Below, piece by piece: positions 1 to 5,842 of a stretch of 19,422 nucleotides of DNA. The notes beneath the pieces are model-generated. The model had not been told where the DNA came from. It was given only the letters and a program-made list of their open reading frames with translations, and made no database searches. Source of the stretch: Treponema sp. (GTDB lineage Bacteria; Spirochaetota; Spirochaetia; Treponematales; Breznakiellaceae); contig JAISLX010000047.1 in NCBI GenBank assembly GCA_031277045.1, positions 1 through 19,422 of the forward strand, in the 5' to 3' direction. The position numbers were made by a program, and so were the translations under genes. Each line of letters starts with the position of its first letter. The stretch's first letter is position 1.

Positions 1-400
1 ATGGGCACAGGCCATGTCCAGAGCAGGAATGGCGGGGTGAGCCGGCGCTGAAGGCCCAGCCGATGACCTGCCGGTCACGATATGGATGGCTTTCCGCTCT
101 TCGCTTTCACTCCCCCGTACCGTCTTCCCGTCTATGGCGATAATCAAACCAGTACCTGCCCGTTCCCAAAAATACCCCCGGGTCCAGGAGAGAAAACACG
201 CCTCAAGCTTCCGATGATCTATTCTGCCCAAGACCTGCAGGATGGTATCCGCACTGGGTATTCCGTTGGTCAGACCCAGATACTTTTTGAGCCATTCCGG
301 TGGGTTTCACCGAAAAAAACCATGTCTTCGACGCTTTCTACCCCGCATACAATGGCGATAATACAGAGTAGCAAGATGTCTACGATACCATTGAGAACGA
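1..400 (-). pseudogene. ISAs1-family transposase remnant, truncated by the window edge and frameshifted
   Basis: Reading the minus strand from about 400 down to 1 gives the N-terminal half of an ISAs1-type DDE transposase. The segment IVDILLLCIIAIVCGVESVE (about 400-330) matches the hydrophobic N-terminal block of the family. After a one-base frameshift near 300 the frame continues as PEWLKKYLGLTNGIPSADT, corresponding to the family's 'NGIPSHDT' block, then LIIAIDGKTVRGS, which carries the first catalytic Asp. The expected block after IHIV (family LGQ..DEKSNEIT) is missing, and the reading resumes at AIPAL, so there is a second lesion near 30-60. The remainder, with the other catalytic acids, lies outside the window. 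The right-hand edge is inferred from loss of similarity around 400; I did not find a terminal inverted repeat. With at least two lesions this copy should be inactive. Confidence 0.8.
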
Positions 401-614
401 AGATATTAGCATAGACTTGATTATTGGAGAATTAGAATATACTGAACCAAAGGCCACGGAATATAAGCGGGCCGCACACGATGTTCCGCTAGAAGAAAAA
501 TTTATAGAAGTTGCTCGGTATATTGCCGGAAAAGATGCTGTGAAAATAACGGCGATAGAAACGCTTTTAAAGCGAAAGAAAAAACATTCTACCGATCAGC
601 CGCCGAAGCCCTGA
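372..614 (+). pseudogene. 3' fragment of an unknown gene, possibly phage-derived
   Basis: An open frame runs from just after an in-frame TAG (369-371) to the TGA at 612-614, with a possible TTG start at 417. The product has acidic and lysine-rich helical character (VPLEEKFIEVARYIAGKDAV, then LLKRKKKHSTDQPPKP) and reads like the C-terminal end of a larger protein. No ribosome binding site is seen before 417. The left edge overlaps the transposase relic, so the simplest reading is that the 5' part was lost or replaced when the IS element inserted. I do not recognise the family; a phage origin is inferred only from the neighbouring genes. Confidence 0.4.
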
Positions 615-730
615 AGGAGTAACCACTTCCATTCCACCTTCCGGGCAGTATCCCCTTAATGGCGTTGTAAATGTAGGTATTCCATGCGTCCGTGGATTCC
701 CCGCCGCCGGACAAGGCAGCCACATAGAAC
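615..730 (-). pseudogene. Relic of a phage structural gene C-terminus, related to the gene at 2070-2892
   Basis: On the minus strand, about 697-630 encodes AWNTYIYNAIKGILPGRWNG. This aligns with the C-terminus of the frameshifted phage gene at 2070-2892, which reads YIWENYIAYAIKGIMPDKK: 8 of the 15 core residues are the same. The DNA also shares the block ATTAAGGGGAT (minus strand, 649-659 and 2104-2114). The open frame continues upstream to 1002, but that part is antisense to the two small membrane-protein genes and is not credible as coding. Only the last few dozen codons of this copy therefore seem to remain. Confidence 0.45.
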
Positions 731-749
731 CCTTTACACTTTTTTCCCC

Positions 750-777
750 TTGACAATCCTCCGGTGGCCGGTATAGT
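750..777 (+). promoter_or_regulatory. Sigma70-type promoter, near consensus
   Basis: TTGACA at 750-755 and TATAGT at 772-777 are separated by 16 nt. The predicted transcription start falls at about 783-785, exactly on the ATG of the small membrane-protein gene that follows, so that transcript may be leaderless. Confidence 0.55.
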
Positions 778-782
778 TAAGT

Positions 783-935
783 ATGGCGGGAAAAAAAGGG
801 CCCCCTCGGCCCGAAGGTAAAGGGAAGGAAACAGAGAAAAGCGCCGCCACATGGGTTGTGGCCGTTTCCGGCCTGATCGCCGTCCTTGCCGCCCTGATTT
901 CCGCCGTCGCCACCCTGGTAATGGCGGTGAAGTGA
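783..935 (+). CDS. Small single-pass membrane protein (50 aa)
   Basis: ATG at 783 opens a 50-codon gene ending at TGA 933-935. The first 20 or so residues are rich in Lys, Glu and Gly (MAGKKGPPRPEGKGKETEK). From about residue 24 the chain is one continuous hydrophobic segment of Val, Leu, Ile and Ala, ending in AVK. The layout predicts a single membrane helix with a basic N-terminus in the cytoplasm. There is no Shine-Dalgarno site before the ATG, but a near-consensus promoter places the transcript start on it. A second small membrane gene follows after 8 nt. Small paired membrane proteins are common in phage lysis and tail modules, and that is the likeliest origin here, but no family can be named. 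Confidence 0.5.
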   Translation: MAGKKGPPRPEGKGKETEKSAATWVVAVSGLIAVLAALISAVATLVMAVK

Positions 936-943
936 GGAGAAGT

Positions 944-1036
944 ATGACGATTTCCAGAAACACGCTCATTAATTTCGCGCTGGGTTGCTTTATTTTTTCC
1001 ACCCTGGTATTCGCGGCCCTGTTCGTCCTGAAATAA
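944..1036 (+). CDS. Small single-pass membrane protein (30 aa)
   Basis: ATG at 944 follows a good Shine-Dalgarno sequence (AGGAGA, 935-940) and begins 8 nt after the stop of the previous small gene. The 30-residue product starts MTISRNTLINFALGCF and is hydrophobic from residue 8 nearly to its end (LVFAALFVLK), so it is predicted to be a short membrane peptide. Its spacing and ribosome binding site argue that it is translated from the same transcript as the 50-residue protein. Function unknown; a phage-derived two-peptide membrane unit is an inference from the setting. Confidence 0.5.
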   Translation: MTISRNTLINFALGCFIFSTLVFAALFVLK

Positions 1037-1061
1037 CAGCCCCGGCCAACCGCTGGTTCTG

Positions 1062-1137
1062 GCCCTGGGGGTACCGGGTGACTGGGTTTCCGGGGAGGTC
1101 CTAGATTTGCGCTTCCCGGAATTTTAAAGCCCAGGGC
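1062..1137. other. Nested inverted repeats, possible structured RNA or terminator
   Basis: Outer arms GCCCTGGG (1062-1069) and CCCAGGGC (1130-1137) are perfectly complementary. Inner arms TTCCGGG (1088-1094) and CCCGGAA (1115-1121) are too. Together they would fold the 76-nt space between two gene groups into a two-level hairpin. No T-run follows, so it is not a standard terminator. Confidence 0.3.
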
Positions 1138-1189
1138 AGGGGGGTAGGTGAACCATTTTAACCATCCCTTATAGTTTTAGGAGTTTAAT

Positions 1190-1696
1190 ATGAGTAAAGA
1201 CCAAATTACCACATCCAGAGGTGAAGTTGTTGGTATAGGCAAGGTCAAAATGCCGAAAACACAGGATTTTAAGCATGAAATACAAATGCTCTCTTTTCTG
1301 GTTATAAAAGAGTCGGAGAATTCTTATGTTTCAACCTGTATCCATGCATATTGACGGGTATGGAAACTCAGCCGAAAATTCTTACTATGACATGATTGAA
1401 AATATATTTTATTTTCTATAGAAAAAGCATGGAAGAATTTAGAAGAACTTTTTTTGTCGGATAAATGGTCATGCGAATTATGGGATGCATACCATAAGGT
1501 TCAAATCCAGTTATCAATGCAGGGAATTTCTACAGATAATACTGAGGCTCTTTTCAAGTGAATCAAACAACTGGAGACGCGGGTAAAAAAACTTAAATCG
1601 GAAGAAGCCAGAGCCCTCGAAGCGGAAATAATGAGACTCAGCAAGGATCTTATTGATTATACTCCTGTTAAACCTTCCAAAAAGGAAGCGGCTTAA
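1190..1696 (+). pseudogene. Broken gene of about 165 codons, HicB-like features
   Basis: ATG at 1190 has a strong ribosome binding site (AGGAG, 1179-1183, 6 nt spacing). The first frame gives 54 residues and stops at 1352-1354 after VSTCIHAY. Shifting frame continues the protein as HIDGYGNSAENSYYDMIENI, stops at a TAG near 1422, and another shift continues SIEKAWKNLEELFLSDKW to a TGA at 1558-1560 and then a charged coiled-coil tail ending PSKKEAA and TAA 1694-1696. Consistent reading across three frames shows one gene damaged by at least two frameshifts and a nonsense change. The core 'yVStCIH-hIDGYG-s-E' resembles the beta-strand and loop pattern of HicB-type antitoxins; that is a weak, pattern-level inference. 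Base composition is AT-rich compared with the flanks, suggesting transfer. Confidence 0.55.
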
Positions 1697-1905
1697 TGTA
1701 TTCTGTTACGTCTATTCTCAATGCGCTCGAATCAAATAAGGATTTAACAGTCGAAAATGCTGAGAATATAGGCTGCCCTCTGCCAAAAGAAGATAGCCTC
1801 AGGGACCCGGATAATTGTGAGAAGGGGAATAATCAAAACTGTAAACAGCCGGTTGCTTGTATATATGCAATACAAAAAATTAATTATTTTATTTTTCAGA
1901 TATAA
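1696..1905 (+). CDS. Hypothetical protein coupled to the preceding pseudogene (69 aa)
   Basis: The ATG at 1696 shares its A with the TAA stop of the preceding broken gene (TAATG), a typical arrangement for translational coupling. The product starts MYSVTSILNALESNKDL, has a Cys-containing polar middle, and ends in a hydrophobic run before TAA at 1903-1905. A second open frame in +1 relative phase (1817-2011) continues past this stop as KISKSNRNGFIRKDDSSLTR, so this gene may itself be frameshifted and originally about 100 residues long. The coupling shows the two genes were expressed together. I do not recognise the family; a toxin partner is possible if the upstream gene is an antitoxin, but nothing in the sequence proves it. 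Confidence 0.35.
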   Translation: MYSVTSILNALESNKDLTVENAENIGCPLPKEDSLRDPDNCEKGNNQNCKQPVACIYAIQKINYFIFQI

Positions 1906-2027
1906 AATATCGAAAAGTAATAGAAATGGATTTATTCGTAAGGATGATTCATCCTTAACCAGGCTGATTGAGCACAATTATATAGATATACGTCTATTGA
2001 AACAGCCTTAAAACCCGGGGAATAAGA

Positions 2028-2054
2028 GGCCAGGATACCGGTATAGCCTGCGTT
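2028..2054. terminator. Hairpin centred on ATACCGGTAT, possible bidirectional terminator
   Basis: AGGC (2030-2033) and GCCT (2047-2050) flank the palindrome ATACCGGTAT, giving an interrupted stem between the convergent ends of the plus-strand gene pair (to 2011) and the minus-strand phage gene (to 2070). No clear T-run is present on either side. Confidence 0.3.
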
Positions 2055-2069
2055 TATAGGAGCGCCTAA

Positions 2070-2892
2070 TCACTTCCCCTTATAGAATTTCTTGTCCGGC
2101 ATGATCCCCTTAATCGCATAAGCGATATAATTTTCCCATATATAGTCGGGCGTAAACTTCTGTTTTATCTTCTCCGCCGTTTCTCCCCGCCAGTCCCATT
2201 TTGGCGGTAGGATTGGTTCATCGACAAAGGCCTGTAACATCTCCACCCGGCCCTTCCCCCGTTTAAACGCTTTTCTCACCGGGAGCTTGCCGCCCTTAAA
2301 GCGGTAGAGGCCCGGTTTGTACTTTCCGCCTTTAAGGATAAAGGTATTAGAAGGGGAATGCGCGATTTTTCCCTGGGCCATCATGCGTATCATAGCGGTG
2401 AACCGGGATTCCTCTGGGACGTTCTGTAAGCCCGCGTCAAGGTCGATGATTGAGGGTATGGGGCCGTCTCGCGGATCCATCTTTGCGTATACGCGCCTTC
2501 CCCTTCATGGTACCGCCCACACGACCGGCGGAAGTGATCACCCGGCGCTTCGGTTTTGAGACGGTCGGCTCCTGGCCGGTGATTTCCTCCTCATATCCGG
2601 AGAACGTCTTCCCGGTCTTCCCCTGCCACATCCCGATAACGGCGGCAATGTCCTCGAAGCGGGAGCGGGGCCGGGCCTTTTCCACCTTGATGGTACGCTT
2701 GATAAACGCCGGGTCTCTAATAGTGTACTGGTTTTTGATGACCTCGAAAAAATCATTCTGGAACTGAAATGCCATATCGTTGACCATTTTTGCCGCCCAC
2801 TTGCCCGCTTCCCAGGGAAACAGCTTCCATGCACCCGCCCACTGCTTCATGGCCTTCGTGTCCATCTTGAATGTAATGCCTATATTATCCAT
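2070..2892 (-). pseudogene. Frameshifted phage virion or tail-type structural protein
   Basis: Two overlapping minus-strand frames form one protein of about 270 residues. The first runs from ATG 2892 (MDNIGITFKMDTKAMKQW...), with a helical, aromatic-rich N-terminal half and a stretch of Lys and Arg near VSKPKRRVITSAGRVGG. The second begins just before MDPRDGPIPSIIDLDAG and ends YAIKGIMPDKKFYKGK at 2070. The join is near 2478-2490, where a +1 shift is needed: A-R-I-R in one frame is replaced by V-Y-A-K-M-D-P-R-D in the other. No classical slippery heptamer is present, so a disabling mutation is likelier than programmed frameshifting. The length and the 'DPRDGPIPSIIDLDAG' style suggest a phage minor virion or tail component; the exact family is not recognised. 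Its C-terminus resembles a relic at about 615-730. Confidence 0.55.
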
Positions 2893-2983
2893 ATCCCCAT
2901 CGTCCCCCGGACCAGCCGAAACGTCAACCGGGTGATATGCGGGTGATATTTTTTTTCTTTTTTCGGTTTAGCCCGAAAACCGC

Positions 2984-3016
2984 TTGACATTCCCTGTTTT
3001 TTCCTGTATTTATTAT
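2984..3016 (+). promoter_or_regulatory. Probable promoter of the tRNA-Lys gene
   Basis: TTGACA at 2984-2989 is a perfect -35 box on the tRNA strand. An AT-rich stretch (TATTTATTATAG, 3007-3018) follows at the right distance, but the -10 match is imperfect: TATTTA at 17 nt, or TATTAT at 21 nt. It lies 68-100 nt before the mature tRNA. Confidence 0.45.
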
Positions 3017-3083
3017 AGACTAGTATTATAGTATAAAGTTGTCACCATAACTACTCGTAAGTCTATGCTATATACGGAATTAC

Positions 3084-3156
3084 GGGCCGCTAGCTCAGCT
3101 GGTAGAGCAGCAGACTCTTAATCTGCGGGTCCTGAGTTCGATCCTCGGGCGGCTCA
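3084..3156 (+). tRNA. tRNA-Lys (anticodon CUU)
   Basis: All four arms fold. The acceptor stem is GGGCCGC (3084-3090) with GCGGCTC (3149-3155), including one G-U pair, and A3156 is the discriminator. The D arm is GCTC-loop-GAGC. The anticodon stem GCAGA/TCTGC encloses the loop CTCTTAA, with anticodon CTT at 3117-3119. The T arm is CTGAG-TTCGATC-CTCGG. CCA is not encoded. The immediate flanks GAATTAC (3077-3083) and GTAATTC (3160-3166) are complementary and would lengthen the acceptor stem of the precursor. Confidence 0.95.
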
Positions 3157-3339
3157 AACGTAATTCTTTGTGCAAAAACGGCTTGCGAGAGTTTGCCGTC
3201 AGTTCAAAAGTGGGACTTCAAGCAACAAAAAACACCGCTTCTGCTAAAATAATTATGCGTTTTTTCCTTACCGTGATTTTGGACTTGTCCGGTAACCCGG
3301 TTGGTTATTTGAGTTTCTGAATAGTTCTATGTTTGAGGC

Positions 3340-3368
3340 TGTTCCAAAACTCGGTTAGTTTTGGAACA
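3340..3368. repeat. Palindrome of the CCAAAAC/GTTTTGG family, likely terminator region
   Basis: Arms TGTTCCAAAACT (3340-3351) and AGTTTTGGAACA (3357-3368) are perfectly complementary over 12 bp around the loop CGGTT. On the plus strand a T-run (TTTTTC) starts 6 nt after the stem. The element lies 60 nt beyond the stop of the minus-strand hydratase gene and downstream of the tRNA, so it could end transcription from either side. It shares its arm core with the element at 7869-7905. Confidence 0.6.
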
Positions 3369-3428
3369 AGCTCGTTTTTCTAATTTTATTCCGTAACAAG
3401 TTAGTCCGCTTAACCATGAACCCATCTG

Positions 3429-5813
3429 TTAAGAGCGCTTTTCCCGGTTGTAATTGATAAGGCTCCCCGCCAGCAGGACCGCCCGTTCTCCGGCGTTAAG
3501 TTCCGGCATGGCAAGGGTGAAAGAAACGGGTCCCGGTAAAACACCGGGTTCCGGTCCGGGACTGCCGGTTTCGCCGCTCCGGATGACCCAGGCCCTGGTC
3601 TCCGCGGCCCCGGCCTCCACGGCGTTTCTAATGCCGGGGATAAACACGTAGTCTCCGTTGGCGAAGGGAGGATCACCCTCGATGATGAACGGGAGGATAC
3701 CCCAGTTGATAAGATTGCCCCGGTAACGTTTGGTGGCGTACTCGTTGGCGAAATTCGCCGCCCCTCCCAGAACCCGCTGGCAGCTCGCGGCCTGCTCCCG
3801 GGCGCTGCCGTCGCCTGGCTTGCGGGCAAAGATCGCCGAAGCCAGCCGCGGCAAGGCGGTCCGCGCTCCCGGTTTGATACCTTTGAGGGCGGCCAGGACT
3901 GCGGGCAGTTCGGGAAGGCCCTCACAACCGCTCTCAAGCCCTTCCGCCAGGGCTTCGCCGCCCCGCCGTACCGCCTTGGCCCGGCCCACGTAGGCGGGAT
4001 CCCGCCGGGAAAGGGTGTACTCCGCCAGGCCCAGGGGGTTGGAGCGGAACGAGGATGTCTCCCCGGAGGGGATAAGCTCGTCCGTGGTGGTTACCGGATC
4101 GGTGATAAAAGACACGATTTTAAGGAGGAGGTCTTCCCCCAGGGCATCCATCTCCGGCCAGCCGGTGATGTTGGGGCCGTACACCAGGGCCGCCTCTCGG
4201 TCCGGCCTGCCCGCCCCCCGGTACACCCGCGCCCGGTAGGGCCCGTCGTCGTAACGGTAGGGCGCGGAATTTTCCTCAAAGTCCACGGTCGCGGCGGAAC
4301 GCAGGTAACCGCCGTTCAGCGCGGTGGCGGCGACGCTGCGGGCGTCCATCAGGGCTACCGACGCGATTTGTCCGCCGCCGGGCTTGCTCCCTTCGCGGCT
4401 GGGAAAATTCCGGGTGGTATGGCGGATGGAAAGGCCGTTGTTGGCCGGAACGTCCCCCGCCCCAAAACAGGGGCCGCAGAAAGCGCTGCGGAGCAGGGCC
4501 CCCCGCTCCATCAGGGCGGCGGCGGCGCCGTTACGGACAAGCTCCAGCATCACCGGCTGGCTGCCGGGGTACACCGAAAGGGAAAAAGCCCCCGGCGTCA
4601 TGTTGCCGGGCCCCCCGCCGGCCTCCAGGATGGCGGCGGCGGCCATGACGTTGTCAAAGGTCCCCCCGGCGCAGCCGGCGATGATCCCCTGGTCCGTGCG
4701 GATTTTGCCTTTTCCCTCGGCCTTGTCCCGTAGCCGCAGGGAAAGGCCGGGACTCTCCAGAACCGCCGCCGCGTCTTTTTCTATCCCGGCAAAGATGTCC
4801 GCGCCGTTTTCCAGCACTTCGTCAATTTCATACACATTGGCGGGGTGGAAGGGCAGGGCTATCATGGGCTTTACCGTGGAAAGGTCAATGTCCACCAGGG
4901 CGTCGTAGTAGGCGCGGGGCGCGGGGCCAAGCTTCCGGTAGTCCTCCGCCCTGCCGTGGCAGGCCAGGAATTCCTTTACCCGGCCGTCAGTTTCCCAGAT
5001 CGAAGACCAGCAGGTAGTTTCGGTAGTCATCACGTCGATCCCCGCCCGGAAGTCCACGGGAAGGGCCTCTACGCCAGGGCCGGCGAATTCCAGCACCGCG
5101 TTCTTTACGAGGCCTCCCTTAAAAACCGCCCCGACCAGGGTCAGCGCCACGTCCTGAGGACCCGTCCCGTGGCAGGGCCGCCCCCGCAGGTAAACGAGGA
5201 CAACGCGGGGGAAAGGCATGTCGTAACTCTGCCGCAGAAGCTGCTTCACGAGTTCCCCGCCCCCCTCCCCTACGCCCATAGTCCCCAGCGTGCCGTAACG
5301 AGTATGGCTGTCGCTGCCCAGGATCATCCTGCCGCAGCCGGCGGCTTCTTCCCGGATAAACGAATGTATCACCGCCAGGTGGGGGGGCACGTAGATTCCG
5401 CCGTAACGCCGCGCCGCGGAAAGCCCGAAGACGTGGTCGTCCTCGTTGATTGTGCCGCCCACGGCGCACAGGGAGTTGTGGCAGTTGGTAAGGTAGTAGG
5501 GTACGGGAAAAGCGTCCAGGCCGCTCACTTTGGCGGTCTGGATGATATTCACGAAGGTAATATCGTGGGAAGCCAGGGCGTCAAACGAGAGGGACAGCGC
5601 GGTTCCGGGACCGGCGGGTTCGGCGCCCCGGTGGTGGGCCGCCAGAATTCCGTAGGCTATAGTGCCCCGGCGGGCGGCGTCCCGCGAAGCTTCCGCGGAC
5701 ACGCCCGAATCCCCGCCCAGCCACCGTTTCAGAAGTTCCGCGTGTTCCGGTGTGTCTTCAACAAGTTCCCGGCCCTCAAAAAGGTACACCCCCTTATCGC
5801 TTACCCGTATCAT
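3429..5813 (-). CDS. Aconitase-family hydratase (YbhJ-like)
   Basis: Counting from the first open codon (TTG, 5828), the 799-residue frame carries the full aconitase fold. LGSDSHTRYGTLG near 170-181 matches the family DSHT block. Cys386 in IIAGCAGG stands where the first Fe-S ligand lies, and Cys451 and Cys454 in FCGPCFGAGD are the other two, so a [4Fe-4S] cluster is expected. NFPSREGSK near 474-482 matches the substrate-binding Arg region. The C-terminal swivel domain contains NLINWGILPF. I place the start at ATG 5811-5813, behind AGGGGGG, giving 794 residues. It lies 29 nt after the SPOR-protein gene and is probably co-transcribed with it. Overall layout is closest to the uncharacterised YbhJ-type hydratases rather than to TCA-cycle AcnA or LeuC; substrate unknown. 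Confidence 0.8.
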   Translation of the reverse strand: MIRVSDKGVYLFEGRELVEDTPEHAELLKRWLGGDSGVSAEASRDAARRGTIAYGILAAHHRGAEPAGPGTALSLSFDALASHDITFVNIIQTAKVSGLDAFPVPYYLTNCHNSLCAVGGTINEDDHVFGLSAARRYGGIYVPPHLAVIHSFIREEAAGCGRMILGSDSHTRYGTLGTMGVGEGGGELVKQLLRQSYDMPFPRVVLVYLRGRPCHGTGPQDVALTLVGAVFKGGLVKNAVLEFAGPGVEALPVDFRAGIDVMTTETTCWSSIWETDGRVKEFLACHGRAEDYRKLGPAPRAYYDALVDIDLSTVKPMIALPFHPANVYEIDEVLENGADIFAGIEKDAAAVLESPGLSLRLRDKAEGKGKIRTDQGIIAGCAGGTFDNVMAAAAILEAGGGPGNMTPGAFSLSVYPGSQPVMLELVRNGAAAALMERGALLRSAFCGPCFGAGDVPANNGLSIRHTTRNFPSREGSKPGGGQIASVALMDARSVAATALNGGYLRSAATVDFEENSAPYRYDDGPYRARVYRGAGRPDREAALVYGPNITGWPEMDALGEDLLLKIVSFITDPVTTTDELIPSGETSSFRSNPLGLAEYTLSRRDPAYVGRAKAVRRGGEALAEGLESGCEGLPELPAVLAALKGIKPGARTALPRLASAIFARKPGDGSAREQAASCQRVLGGAANFANEYATKRYRGNLINWGILPFIIEGDPPFANGDYVFIPGIRNAVEAGAAETRAWVIRSGETGSPGPEPGVLPGPVSFTLAMPELNAGERAVLLAGSLINYNREKRS

Positions 5814-5842
5814 TACCCCCCTCATCAAGAACCGGTTTCAGC

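Noticed and set aside
82..414. Open frame of 110 codons on the plus strand
   Set aside because: It is antisense to the ISAs1 transposase remnant, whose minus-strand translation has clear family motifs.
589..1002. 137-codon minus-strand frame taken as a whole
   Set aside because: Only the last part (615-730) shows similarity to a phage gene; the remainder is antisense to the two small membrane-protein genes.
3170..3200. Terminator ACGGC...GCCGT after the tRNA gene
   Set aside because: Stem of only 5 bp with a long loop and no T-run.
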